NCBI RefSeq assembly: GCF_047495875.1
Contig: NC_092497.1
Coordinates: 75,439,463 to 75,503,462 of the forward strand
Source: Pithys albifrons albifrons
Taxonomy: Eukaryota; Chordata; Aves; Passeriformes; Thamnophilidae
Reading direction: 5' to 3'
DNA length: 64,000 nucleotides
In this document: in pieces, positions 16,701 through 29,916 of the stretch
Layout of the letters: each line of letters begins with the position of its first letter
Numbering within the stretch: position 1 is the first letter of the stretch
Notes under the pieces: generated by a model
The model's database searches: none
What the model saw: only the letters and a program-made list of their open reading frames with translations
What the model was told of the DNA's origin: nothing
Made by a program: the position numbers and the translations under genes

Positions 16701-19700
16701 TATTGCCACAGTGATGTCTCAGATGTTTGAGTTGGGAGCAGTGAGACCCATTGAAGTGCTCAGATAGAGGTACCAAACCTGAGAGGTGATGTAAATGAAG
16801 TTTCAAAACTATCCTTATTTCATTGTATACTTGTGTAGTTCTCTAGAGAGATATAAAATTTATGTTGTCCATTTTCAAGCTATTTCCCAACATGTGTATG
16901 TTGGTCAGCATTGTAACACTCTGAGGAGATGGGCCATAGTTTAACACCTATGGAAGCACTTGAACTCAGTTCAGGTTACATCTTTCTTTGCCGATCAATA
17001 CAGTTAGCTTTTAATTAGTATTTTTTCTCTTGATTTGACATGTAGTCCTCATGTTTTTAATCTGCTGCGGCATTTTTTTTCCTTTGTGATGATTTTGAGG
17101 AAAGACTCTTTGAATTTGGTTTTGTTTGCAGAGGTACATTCCTGTATGCATTATGTGACCAGGAACTATGCAAATTGATTGAAACTGATCAAAATAGGAA
17201 ATAAGAATGCTTTTTGAGATGAATTTTACTTCTGAGCAGTTTGCCTAAACCACCCTATTCAGAATTGAGTCATGAAGAACAGTGATGTGGCAGGCCCCCA
17301 GGTTTGAGAAGCATCCTTGCTGACGTAGTGCAGACCAAACCATTTCTAGCAATTTTACAGAAAATACATGTGCTGTCATTTTTTTTCCTCACCAGGAATG
17401 CTACAACATTGGTAGCTGTAATTATTAAAATAGCTCATTGGTTTAATCACTTCCGTACTGCCTTACTCAGAAGAAGCTTAAATTCTTACATTTAAACAAA
17501 TAATTGCTGGATTCTGTAAAGTATGTTTGCCTTCCTGCACCCTGTTGCTAATGGCTAATGAACAAGAGATATAATGAGGCAAGATAGATATAACAAAGAT
17601 ATAACAAAGAGGCTAAAGAACTGTTCAAGCAAAAGGTCATTGCTACTTCAGAAACAAATAAATGTGCACTGGCATGATTGAGAGTGTATGAGAGACTTTT
17701 TGAAGTGGAAGCAACAGAGCATGAAGAAACCCAGCTACTTTAAACTTATAGATGGATACACTTTGGCAGAAGTTTAAATTATATTTGGGTTTCAGCAAAC
17801 CCTATTTCAGTCTTTTGTTCCATGGAGCTGCATTCAAGCTTTTCTCTACAATTACAAGTCCCGGAAGTGAACATTTCAAAATGTAATTTCAATTATTCAC
17901 ATAATCACATCCTTAGAAGCCAGGACTTTATGGAAGAGCTATGGTGCAAGACTTTTGATAATAGTGCATAACAGTGAAAATCTACATCTACAAAAATAAT
18001 TGTCCTTTATAATGAAGAAGTACATAATGAAAATTTAAAAAAAAAGAAAGGAAAAGACATTTAGAGATAAAGGAACCTTGAGACTGCAATACTGTTAAAC
18101 AGAAAATATGGGGCTTTTTCTTTTGCTGTTGAAAAATACTATGACCTGAGCAGTTAGTTTTGTAGCCTATACAATTTTTATAGAAGACTGAAAGATGCTG
18201 ATACATATTCAAAGAATGAAAACTTGTCTACCTTCCAGATCAGTGAGCAAACTAGCATTCATATCACTGAAACAGGATTTTTACTTTTATTAATTGCAAA
18301 TTTAGTGGCTTTACCTCTGATTTCACTTCTGTGTTCACTGCTGAATCTAAAGGGTGGAAAAGAAATCACATCAGCTGTGCTCCAATGCTAGCATACCATA
18401 TCATGAAGTAAACCAATGTTTTACTGGAAATCTAAGCTAGGGGGAGGGTGGTTCAATTGATATGTAAAATACGATTCAGTCTAAGCCTCCCTTAAGTGAT
18501 TATTTTATAACATCATTTAGTCCCTTCTAAGGTGTGTGTGAAGAGGGTCCTTCAGATTATTTTATGACCTGCAAGATTATGTCTCTGGAAGTCTGAATTT
18601 AATGGTGTACAAAGAAAGGGAGAAATCTTACCAGAATTAAGAAATCACACTCGTTTTCTTTCTCTTATTTTTCTTGTTTTGTTTTGTTGGGTTTTTTTGT
18701 TTTGTTTTGTTTTGCTTTTTCTGGTAGAGTTTTAAGAAGCTAAAGAACATTAGCTAAATACATTGCCAGATATTATTTGATAACACATCAGTGTTGCAAC
18801 TATTTTATCACTGGTATAAATATTGGGTGAGGGAGCGGGGTAGTGGAAGAGGCAACATGAATGACAGTCATGATGATTACAAATCATTCATCCTGATGTT
18901 TTTGTCATCTACGTTCCTCATACTGCCTCAGCCCAGGCCCACAGAATAAAATTGTGATGTTATCTGGAGAATATGGATTCTTTCCAGGTTGATTTACCAG
19001 TTGCCTGTCACCAACAAGTCGCTTTGAAAGGCTAACTGATGGGCTGGGCTCTTTGCAAATTACTGCTCTGCATGCAGTCCTTTTGCAGCTGATTATGCTG
19101 CCAATGTTATTTTCTGACTGTGAGATTTAGTGCAGCCTACTGGCTGGCACTAACTGTCCTCGTAGGAGATTTTTCTTGCTTGTGAGCTAAGCAAAGGGCA
19201 GGGTCCTGCATTCTTGGCAGCTTGTTGTATGCATGAGCCGTTTGTTTTTTTGGATTCAACAAGCAGAGTTTTAAATCATCTTTAACAAAACAAGACACAG
19301 AAAAAAGAGAGATCAAAATAGAGCTGAATATTTCATGTCATAATTTTGGCAGCACATCTTGTCTTCTAGATTGAAAGCACCAATGAAAAAGGGAATTTTG
19401 AGGTTTTCAATTGTGTGACTTTTCCATGCTCCTTGAATATACTCAGATATTCTTGGACTGGTCTCTTATGGCATATCAGCTATTTTTAGATAAAAGAATC
19501 TAATGTTGCATACTTGTGTGGGAAAAGCATAACTGTGTTACAGTAAAGGTCAATGCCAATACACAGTGAATGAAATGTGTCTTTCAGCAGAAAACAAATA
19601 GATACTTCTTCAATCTGTAAAATAGAGCTTATATATTATGTAAGATATATAGGTCAAATATTGCCATTTTCTGTACAGGGAATTCTGTTGAAAGTAGTTA

Positions 19701-22390
19701 AAAATCAGTCTTGCTCAACTTTTACCTGTTTGCATAGACACACATAGAGTTGTGGATGTTTTTACACCAGTTGTTTGGAGCAGCATAAGTTTTTGATCAA
19801 CAAATGTTTCTATCTCAGTTTGGAAATGAACAAAATTATGGGTTTGGAGCTTGTATATGCCCACATACTCAGTATCAACCTTGTGTTCCTTCTCGATTAA
19901 CTTTAGTTAGAATAAAGTGCTAAATAGAAAAGGGGGAAACTGAAGGCTATGATGTACTACACACAGTAAAAAGTTCTTCAAATACAGATTTAAACAAGGA
20001 TAAGATGGCATAAGCTAGCAAATACATTTCACAGAGAGTTTTATTCAGCTCCACTGTATAATGTGAGACTGAAGGTATGTCTAGTCTGCAGACACTGCTT
20101 GCCCAAAAACTATGACACGAGCCTGATGCAGGATGCAAAGCTATTCAGAAGCAGGATGAATGTTCCTTTTCCGGGCATACACTTTTCTGTCTGTGCTATT
20201 CACAAAGTCCAAGCTAGCTGCCTTAAAGTTGTCTTGTACTCAGTTATGTCATTAGGGCTATGGAAAACAGCATTATGTTAATTAACATGATCAGAAAAAA
20301 AAATGTAAATAACACCTCTTTCCTTAGTTATTCCTTTTTATCTGGCAGTATTTTACATCTTAATAGATTTCTTTAAGATGAAAGGCCAGAAAAGTAGAAA
20401 CCAAAAAAGGGACAGATTTGGATTTGTTTAGCCTTCACATTACATAAAATAGGCAATTAGTCTGCACCTGTTGTTTAATAACTTCCTATTATAAGTAGTG
20501 TTCGCAGGGGTATTAATGGATTTAAAAACTGCATGAGAGTCTCAGAATTTCTGGCTTTAAAATTATTTTGATCTCAGAATTTTGAGACTATCTGTTTTGT
20601 TATTGTCCTGCTTCTGTTTCAGAGAATCAGCTCTGAAAAATAGAGAAAACTAGTTGTAAGGATCAGCTTGAAAGTTGGGGAAATGTGGATTTTCTATAAA
20701 TAAAGGTGCAGAAAATAAATGGAAGTCATGTTTTTAAATCACAGGAGAAGATGGGGAGTAATAGGTTGCAAAACTATTGGTGATTTTACCTCATAAAGGA
20801 AACTAGGAAAAAACACAGAAGAAGAAAGGGCTAATGAACAAACAAGGATAGAATTGAAAGTGCCAAAAAGCATTTGAGATTGACTTTGAAAAAAATACTA
20901 AAATACACAATAAAAGTTTATATTAACAGTCTCTTGACTGTTAAAATATCAAGAGTATGAGGAGTAGAGTATCATCACTACAGACATGATGTTGTGGGAA
21001 GAAGAGTTAGTTTGGCCTGGAAGCAAAATTAATTTTTTAACATCAAGTCTTGAAAGGACAGTGATAAATATAAAGATATAGGCAAAGTGGCCAATGGAAC
21101 TAATAGCACATGAAAGCTAAACCTGGAACAGGCATAGAGAAGAGATCCTTGACCAATGAGGTACATTGACAGCCTTCTTTATGATTGGAGACAAAGAGGT
21201 CAGCAGACTCTTTAAGTAGCATAAACTAGCCCTGCTGCCTAAAGAGGAGGTCCTGTTCTACTGGTATTGACAGCTAATTCCTGCATCATCTTCTGTTCTG
21301 CACCAGCAAAGGTGTTTCTGCAGCCACTGAATAAACTTTGTTAATGAAACAATTCAGCTGAAAAAATAAGCATTTTTCATTTCCTGGTTGCAAGGATGAC
21401 AGAGTATTTCTCCAAAATGAAGTACATACAAGGGCATTCTTGACTTAGATCTTTGTTGAGGGAGAGTCTAAAAGAACTGTGCTATATGAGTGCATCAAAA
21501 GGGTAAAATAAACATTAGGGATGAAAAAATACTATTGAAACTAAAGGATAATGCTTGCTTAAGAACAAATTAATAGAAGCTGGACATGAAATAGTTTAAG
21601 TGAGAGATTTGGAAAAAATTTCTGTCAGAGGATTGGAATTCTTTTGACAGCCTGTGAACTGGGAAGAAAATTGTCTCATTTTAAGGTGGTACTGTCCAAT
21701 TTATGAAGAGAATGATTTGATGTAGATGAATTCTGTGATAGGATGCAAGAGGACCAGAGGACTTGGTGTGCCCTTCATAATTCTTAGCTGGTACCTTGAA
21801 GTACATAAAGAACCAAAACTCCTGACAGTGTCAGAAGTATTTGGTTCATCAGAGTGCCAGTATGAGTAGCAGTTGAAGAACAGATACTTCATTTTGTCTA
21901 GATCATCTTCAGTTTGCCCAGAATATTCAAAGTTGATTTCTAGTATTTATCAAAGACTGTTCAAAGTGACTGATTTTTCAGGGCAAGGACAAAGTTTTGA
22001 AGATGAAAATACTTGCCAGGAGTTCTGCAGCTCTTATTTGGAACATCTTATCTTCTCTATGACTTTGAGAAAACCTGTTCTTTAATTCTTCATGCAGTCT
22101 CCCAGCCCTTGACTTTGATTAGGCTTAATTAGATTTTAACCCTCAAAATTCCAGGCAGGTTGGGTTCCAGTTCTACAGATGCTTCTGTTTGACTATAGGT
22201 GGAAAAGGTATTACTTTGACTTTGTTTCCCAATGTACTCCATTTGTTTTTAAAGTCAGAAGAAGCTTGTAAAGGATGAAAACAGAGCTGCTTCTGCTCCA
22301 GATGTATCTCCTTTCTATATTCTTTATATTTTCTCTTTTCTTTCTTTTTTAAGAAGGATGACAATTTGAACTTACCTTTTCAGCCTGTGC
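13727..22390. other. intronic stretch without recognised elements
   Basis: AT-rich intron. A small (AAT)n run lies near 14091-14110 and a (TTTTG)n tract at 18675-18715. A CpG-rich patch at about 15370-15540, including a GCGGCCGC site at 15460, stands out from the background and is treated as a finding. I see no exon or named repeat. Confidence 0.6.
18675..18715. repeat. (TTTTG)n-like simple repeat
   Basis: TTTTG units recur with one GGG-TTTTTTT interruption. Low-complexity intronic sequence. Confidence 0.9.
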
Positions 22391-22395
22391 CCATC

Positions 22396-22876
22396 TGTGT
22401 TGGGGTGAGCTGGCAAAAAGCCAACTGCTCAGTACAGAGCCAGTTCTTTCCCCCTGCTGAGAAAAGGGAGAAAAATTACTTCTGGACACTTAAACTTAAC
22501 TAGTTATATATTTATACAGAAAAGAAAAAATTAAAAGAAAACTACCATATAACACATAACTACACAAGTTAGAAATAACAATAACTCCTCACTCCCCATC
22601 GAACACAAATCCCACTATTCTAGCAACAAATCACCCAAGAGAACTCAATCTCCTGAGGGACAGACCCAAGTGGAGAGAAGACTAAGGCTAAATATTTTAC
22701 TTTTCTAAGATGCAGCAAGCGACGGTAGGGCCTGGTCCAGGAAAGCAACACAAAACATCTTTACCAGACAAACAACCACGAGGAATTGAGAGAACTCCTC
22801 CTACTCTACTGTATAAATACTTTGGTTTGCATCATCTGATATGAAATACCCAAAAGGCTTAACTAAAACTACCACA
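22396..22876 (-). mobile_element. solo LTR with perfect 5-bp target duplication, antisense to NTRK2
   Basis: The 481 bp segment starts TGTGTTGGGG and ends ACTACCACA, so both strands begin TG and end CA. It is flanked by identical CCATC copies at 22391-22395 and 22877-22881, a 5-bp target-site duplication. The orientation is inferred as minus, because the minus reading ends in a U5-like CCAGCTCACCCCAACACA and has TATA-type sequences upstream. There is no internal coding sequence, so it is a solo LTR formed by LTR-LTR recombination. A 5-bp duplication fits ERVL/ERV3-type or some ERV1 elements. Confidence 0.85.
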
Positions 22877-24137
22877 CCATCTCAGATCATGAGTGACATT
22901 TATTTGTGACAAGGTTTATATCAACCCCTGCTGGTTCAGCTAAAGTGGAAGCTCATCTTAGCTTAAAAAGCTACAGCTTTGTCTGCAAAGCGGAACACTG
23001 GAACTTCCATGATGGATTACGCTGGATTCTCCCTGGAGTTTTAATGTATTGTATTCATCACATTCATTATTGCATATTATATGCCATGCTCCAAACTTCT
23101 TTCACAGAGAGCACAAAGCCATTACAGCCTTAGCCACTCAGGAGTGTTCAATTTCTGAAAGTTTGGGATCTTTCTTTCTGAAGATCCCAAATATAACAGT
23201 GAAGTGCAGCAGTCCAACACTCATACAGCAAACAGGACATTAAATCAGGCAGTCTTCGTGAATGTTGCATGGTGGAGATGGGGAAATGGACAAAGGATAA
23301 TTTCCTGAGGGATGTAATACTAGAAGATGTAATAAAACCTGTTATTCCCAAAAGGTGAATGGTATTTTTGTCTCAATCCACATTTCTAATAACTTCCACA
23401 ACTTCTGGAAAGAAGTATTCTATTAGAAAGGGGCAAGTGGAAGTTGCCTTGAAGTCCACCTAATGCTTCATTTTTTCTTCTATTGCTTAGGCTGGAACCC
23501 TGTTGAATAGCATCAAGATGAGTTATTTTATTTCCAGCAGGTATCTGGGTGCATTTTTCTGGTCTTGCTTTTCATTGCAAGCGTTGGGAGCCTTGAATAC
23601 AAGGAAGCACAAATCGCAGGATGGCTATGGAAATTTTGCTCCACATTGAAATCCCAGAGACTATCAGCCTGCAACTGTAATTTTAATTATATAGGATTAT
23701 TCTGTGCCTTTTAAGAGCAACTACTCAGAATTTAAGAGGAGTCTGGAAACTTCTGGGGACCGGAAAGTTAGAAGAGAGTTATTACCAGACAGTTATTTCA
23801 AGATTACTACCCTCTGAATAGCAAATCCCCCATCCCCATGGAACACAAACAAAACAAACAGTTTATTTGTCCTTCCAAGATTCTTCAGGGATTCAACTCA
23901 TAACTTGCAATTTGCAGTCCTTCACCTCTACACTTCCTGTGTAGAAAAAACCTTGATCTTTAAAGTTTCCAGTATGTCAGATAAAGGTCCTGAAATTAAA
24001 AAACACAGATACTCATTTGGTTTCAGTAGTTGTTGATGTGTAAACGCTGAAGTTCTTTCTTTCATGTGCATGAAAAGGGGTGGGGGTGGTGGGGAGTGCA
24101 TAACTAAATCTGTATTGGTTTTTTTTCCACTTCTGTG

Positions 24138-24495
24138 AAACTCCACTTGGAGTACTGCATCCAGCTCTGGGGCCCTGTGACTAAAGGGGCCACGAGAGAG
24201 CTGAAGAGGGACTTTTTGCAAGGACATGTACAGGACAAGGGAGAGTGTCTTTAAATTGAAAGAGGGTAGGTTTAATTTAGATATTAGGAAGAAATCCTTT
24301 ACTGTGAGGGTGGTGAGGCACTGAAACAGGTTGCTCAGAGAAGTTGTGGTTGACCCATCCCTGGAAATGTTCAAGACCAGGCTGAATGGGACTCTGAACA
24401 ATCTGGTCTAGTGGACGCTGCCACTGCCTGTGGCAGGGGGATTGGAACTACATGATCTTTAAGGTCACTTTGGAACCTAATCATTCTATGATAAT
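24138..24495 (+). mobile_element. CR1 LINE 3' fragment, sense orientation
   Basis: The stretch begins with the CR1 phrase CTCCACTTGGAGTACTGC and continues through GGAAATGTTCAAGACCAGGC to the 3' end TCATTCTATGATAATGAT. An internal deletion has shortened the part around 24190-24240. No coding capacity remains. The long minus frame at 23928-24401 is the antisense of this element and its flank. Confidence 0.9.
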
Positions 24496-25779
24496 GATTT
24501 ATGGGAGTAGGCTGCTAAACACTTCCCAACATAAAACATCCTCATAGCCTCCGCCATTGCATTGCTTAAGGCTGAGCTTGCATGACTGCCCAAGCCACTC
24601 CAGCACACAGCTGAGAAGGGCTTGGCTCCCACATTAGTATCTGGGGAAACTTGAGCTGTGTTCCCCTTGCCACAGCTCTGCCATTGTATTTCTATTGATG
24701 CAGCATATTTTTCTCCTGGGCATTCCACAAGTGGGATGAACATCTGTTCTTCTGAAAGTCAGCAGAGAGGCAACAGGCTTGCAGTAACTGCTGAGCTAAC
24801 ACTTGGTCCCAGTGTTGATCCATTCTACATTCTTTTAGTACAGAAGTTCCAGGACAGTGTACTTAACCTGGTAAATGACGAACCAAGTGTCTCTGCTGCA
24901 ATTTGAACTTTCTGTGGTCAAATGTTATTTATGACACATTGCAGGAAACTGTTGTGTTTATGTAAAATTAAGATGTGGAAAGAGTTAACCAGGTGGCCAC
25001 ATGCAACACTGAGTGATGAGATTAAGAAGTAATTTTTAACAGCTCCTTCATTTGCTGAACACAGCCTAGCAAATGTACAGAATTGAAAAGAGATGGAAAA
25101 ACAGTATTAGATCCTGTAATTGAAAATGTTTTCCATAATGCATATCTTTCACTCCAGAGCAAAAAAACCTTTTATACATCACGTATGTGACATAAAAATA
25201 TTATATGGAAATGATACCAGTGTAAACATTCAAGCAGTTGCACTGATGATTTACATTCACAAGTGCCTCTGCCTTTATCCACTACACAAAAGTATGGTTG
25301 CCTGCTCAGAAACCCAACTGCCCAGGACTTGTGGTAAAATGCCAAAGATCTTTGAACATTTTATTAGGTTTTAGTTCAACATGCAAAGGGGATTTTTAAT
25401 TTCCTTACCACATGAAAGGTTTAACCTACTGATATGAAATACACATGGTACTTAAAAATAAGCAACAAACTGGGTGCATCTGCAAACTGGGCCCGTCTTC
25501 AAAACTGGACATCTTACAGATACATGGGGCTCTCCATTTTGACCTAATTTCCTCTGACTAGGTTGATACTCTCCTGACTTGCCCAAGTAAGCTCAATATG
25601 CATGTGATTCTCCAGCCTGTCCAAGAAATGATTGAGCCTGTTTTTAAATGTAAATCACATTTGCTTATAAACTATCTGCCCTCTCTCTGGCCGTTTTTGA
25701 GAGCGCTTTCTTACGCTGTGCCAGAATCCACAAGCTCAGGATGTGGAATGTTAGGGTTCATTCCTGTCAGTTCCCATTA

Positions 25780-26880
25780 TTCCTTGCGCATGAAACAGTT
25801 CATGAATTTGTCTCATCCTTGTTTGCTCCTAATGGTGCTATCTACATTCATAACTGTGGCAGCAAGTTCCACAATTTTAGTACCCATTATGTAAAAAACC
25901 ACTTTCTTCTGAACTTATCTCCTACTGATTTTGAGTGTCCTCCTGTTACAGTATTTCAGACTTTGTTAATAACAATTCTGCAGTTTTTCCTGTTTGACCT
26001 CACTTTATCCATCATATTAATGATTTTATAAGCTTCATCTTGAGTTTAGTTCTCCTTTTGTGTGCCTTTCCAGTCATATTATCTCCTATTCAAGCTGTGA
26101 AGACCAGAACTGTACACTGAAGGCATATAAGGGTTTAAGACTTTGGAAAGTGGCAGAATTAAGCCCTGTACTGTGTTGTTGGTACCTGTGCTAGTGATGC
26201 TCAGTGTCTTGGGTTTTTCTGGTAGCTGTTGCCCACTGTTGGTGTTGGAGATGGCTCCAAAACCTTCTTCCCCCAGCTGCCATTGCTGGGTCTAAATATA
26301 GATTATTGGGTTATTACACCTAGTTCTTATGCTTTTAGTTAACTGCATTGAAGCTCATCTGTTGCCTGCTCTCTCAGTTTAAAAAACCTCTTCAAGAATT
26401 TACTATAACCTCTTGGATTAACTGCCCTCCCATCCTCAGGCTACTGAAGATGTTGAATGCAGCTGGTCCTAACACTGACCTCTGGAAACTCGGCTAGTGC
26501 TTCCTCTCTGTCCTGAGAAGTGACCTTGAAGTCCTGCTTGCTGCTTCTTGTCCTTTTAACCAGTCTTCAGTCCATAAAAAGCCCTTGCAGCAGCTTTATT
26601 TTTTTTAATAATCTTTGACGTGGAGCCCTATCAAAGATGTTTTGAAAATCCACATATGCTTTGTCCGCTGTTACCACCTTTATTCATACACATCCTTTGG
26701 ACCTCCCACTGGGTTTGCAGAGTGGGGTCACTTTCTACAGATGGTTTTGTCCATCCATCAGCTCTCTTGCATAGTTGCTTTTTATAATGATAGTCATACA
26801 CCTGCAGTTTCCCACTTACATACTTTTAAACTCTGGTGAATGCTGTTTGGTCCTGGTAATGTTAACTAGCTTCTCTATTT
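25780..26880 (-). mobile_element. ancient CR1-type LINE relic, antisense
   Basis: Several blocks match what I remember of old amniote CR1/L3 3' regions in reverse: GATTTTATAAGCTTCATC, then GAAGACCAGAACTGTACAC, then GACCTCTGGAAACTC, then AACCAGTCTTCAGTCCAT, then CTATCAAAGATGTTTTGAAAA. The order and spacing fit one colinear element of about 1.1 kb. It is far more diverged than the younger CR1 copies and should be shared with other birds, and possibly with crocodilians and turtles, at this position. Confidence 0.7.
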
Positions 26881-27834
26881 GCTTGAAAAAAAATTTTTCT
26901 TTCTGTAATCCTCTAACAATTTCTGTTTCAAATCTTATTTCCTGTTAAATAAAATCATTCTTTAGTTGCATTAAAGGGAAGGCTTACACAAATGCTGCAA
27001 ACCAGACCCTGTAAAAGTTTTCTTTCTTAGTTTAGGCATTCTCGCATCTTGCAAACACTCCTTCTGCACTTCTTCAACTTTTATGTACTACATTTGTGCT
27101 GTAGTAACTACTTGTGTGACAGACCTACTATATTGAAATTTATAATGAGGCAGTCCTCTTCCTTCTCTAGTCAATGACAAGATCAGATGCAAGACAATGT
27201 AAAATCTCTGAAAGAAAAAAAATCCAACAAGTCTCCTTTTTCTAGTCTTAGCTAAAGGAGAAGTATCTCTGTGGGAAGCTGGTTGACCTATCCTTTGTTT
27301 CACTGTACTCCCCAGCCGGTGCTGCAGTAGATCGTCGATTCACAGGAATACAAAGCAGTGCCTTTGTTGGATGTCTGGGGTACTTCTGCTCCTAAAACCT
27401 GCAACACTTCATGACTTAGCAAGTTCCCACTTTCATCTGAACTAAATTTTCAATATTAAGCAAGTTGTTCAAGTGGTTGGGACAGAGACAGTCAGATGAT
27501 ACATTTGTTATGTTCCTCACATGAGTGGGTCTGCCTGGGATATAAACAGCTCCATCTAGTCTTCAGAAAAGTGCTGACCCAGTGGGTTTTCTTCTTCCCT
27601 GTTTTGTTTGTGTGTTTTTGGGAGCATGCCAGTTTAATTGACCTCTTAGGGCTACCTTCAAGAATAAATTGTACCACAGGGAGCTTTGCTTAGAAAAAAG
27701 CTACAACAAAGACATTCTCCATTGTTGTCCTGAAAGCTTACAAGGAGACTGGGTGCAAGTGGCAGTGTCCTTTGAAGGCTGAATTTAGGTCCTAACTCAG
27801 ATTGAAGTGTACACTGATCTTACCCTCATTATAT

Positions 27835-27925
27835 GCCCAGAAATCCTCAAGAGGCGGAACTGAGGACAAAAGTGCAATTCCCCCAGCCACACAGCCTGAA
27901 GCAGGGATCAGAATGCTTTTGGACA
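27835..27925 (+). repeat. possible MIR/CORE-SINE-like relic
   Basis: AGGCGGAACTGAGGAC followed by CCAGCCACACAGCC and AGCAGGGATCAGAATG resembles the central core of MIR-type SINEs (the GAGGAAACTGAGG...GGTCACACAGC...GGGATTYGAA pattern). The match is short and diverged and could be chance. Confidence 0.3.
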
Positions 27926-29315
27926 CAGAGCTGGAGTTGTTGCCTGCCCAGAAAAGGCATCAGTGCATACAGCTAGTGCCACAAGTGCTGCATTTTCATG
28001 CAACTCGAGTCCAGAGGCTAGTCTGGGAAAGGGAGCCAGGACTGAAAGGCTGGGCACAGGATCACAGCCTTATTGCCTAAGCAGTGGTTTTTCTTCTGGC
28101 AGCTTGTGCCTGAAACCCCCTCAAACCTTTTGTTCACTGAAATGAACACTTTTTCTGGCTACAAACAGTTCTTGAGATGTGTGAGTCATATTTGGGATTG
28201 TCAAAACCCCTTTGATGGCATGGTATGTGTATGCACTAGGGTATTTGATCCAGACAGTAAGTGGATGGGAGGTAGGGGGCAGAGGGACACTTGAAACATT
28301 ATGAAGAAAAACATCAGTAACAGAGGGTTAACGTGTTTTTCCCATAAATGTCTGATTTCTTATGCCCATTATACACTCACCTTGTTCAGTGCCTTGGCAG
28401 AACAGCCCAGACCTGTTCCTGCCATGGTCAGCCTTCCCACTCCTGCACCGTTCCACACCCTCCAGCACCCCCTTTTTTGAGCTTCACCATTGGAATCCTC
28501 TCCCAAGGATGGTGCTGCAAGTTCAGGACATTTGGAGGCTCAGTTTCCATGGCAGCCAGGCTCCTCTGCTCCCAGACAACAGCTTAGGAGGAGAAGGGAA
28601 GGCGAGCAAGAGAAAGTCATTAAATGTGCCAATTAGTATGCAGGGCCAGGCTGCGGTGGCAGTGGTAGGGGTACCCGGGTCCATGACAACCATGGGAAGA
28701 TGGCTGTGACAGTGCGGAGCTGAAGGGCAGGGTACTGCGCGGGACCCACTCTCTTACAAATGAGTTCTCCAGCATCACTCACACCCCACAAGCTAAATAG
28801 GGTGTGACAATAGGGAAAGGTCCTATTCCTGCTGAGCAGGAAAAAAATTATGCATTCTGAAATTTGTACATTGGATGACCATGGTGATATTCACCTGGAA
28901 AGCCACAGAGAGGAGAATGGGAACTTAAGTCAGATGAGGATTTGATATTTTCTCTGCTACCTCTTATCCTGTGGCATATGGCAGAATTCAACTTTCAGAA
29001 AAGATGCAGCTTGAAGACCAGGGTGTATTTTCATGGGAACAGGCAACAGGACTCTGCTGGATTGTAGTTCTGTCCCAAGCAGCATGCTGCCCCCTCCTGT
29101 ATAGCATCCAGTTTCTGTTGAATACATTCTTTTTCTTTATTTCTTGGCCTAGTCTGGTGGGTTTTTTAAAAAAATTCTCTGTTCTGTTAAATGTTTGCAA
29201 CATTTTGTCCTGGGTTGACAATATTTCAGTAAAAATTGCTTCTACTTTATGCATCTGTACAGGAACTGTAAAATGTTTTGTGATGTTTCTGAATAAACAA
29301 TAAAATGTGACAGTC

Positions 29316-29916
29316 TGCTGTGACTTAACCTCAGCCAGCTACTAACTACTATGCAGGCCCTCACTCACTTCCCACCTCTGGTGGGATGAGAGGAGGATCA
29401 GAAAGAAGTAAAACTTGTGAGGTGAGATAAGAATAGTTTGATAATTGACATAAAGTAAAATATTCTAATAAATATTATATTTAATATTTATAGTATCAAT
29501 AATATTATTAATGTAATGAAAAGGAAAGAGAGGAATAAAATCCATGGATAAAGAGAGATGCACAATACAATTGCTCAGCACCAGCTGACCGATGTCCAGC
29601 CCATCCCTGAGCACTGATCAGTGGCTCCCAGCCAGTTCCCCGTGGTTTATATACCGGGCATGACATTCTGTGGTATGGAATATCCCTTTGGCAAGTTCAG
29701 GTCAGCTTCCTGGCTGTGCTCCCTCATGGCTTCTTGTGCACCTGCTCACTGGCAGAGCGTGGGAAACTGGAAAGTCCTTGACTTAGGCTAAGCATTACTT
29801 GGCAACAACTGAAACATCAGTGTGTTATCAACATTACCCTCACACTAAATGCAAAACACAGCACTGTACCAGCTACTAAAAAGAAAATTAGCTCTATCAC
29901 AGCTGAAACCAGGGCA
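29316..29916 (-). mobile_element. solo LTR of a common avian ERV family, antisense to NTRK2
   Basis: On the minus strand this 601 bp LTR begins TGCCCTGGTTTCAGCTGTG. It has the promoter CCGGTATATAAACC (about 29660-29647), GAGCAATTGTATTGTGCATC, an AT-rich ATT/TAAT variable tract (29455-29520), and ends GGTTAAGTCACAGCA. This is a widespread avian, especially passerine, LTR type that I recognise from memory. The flanks CAGTC and TAATC are compatible with a decayed 5-bp target duplication (two transitions), though this is weak. No gag, pol or env is present. Confidence 0.85.

Noticed and set aside
23928..24401. 157-codon minus frame
   Set aside because: Half of it is the antisense of the CR1 3' fragment at 24138-24495; no protein signature.
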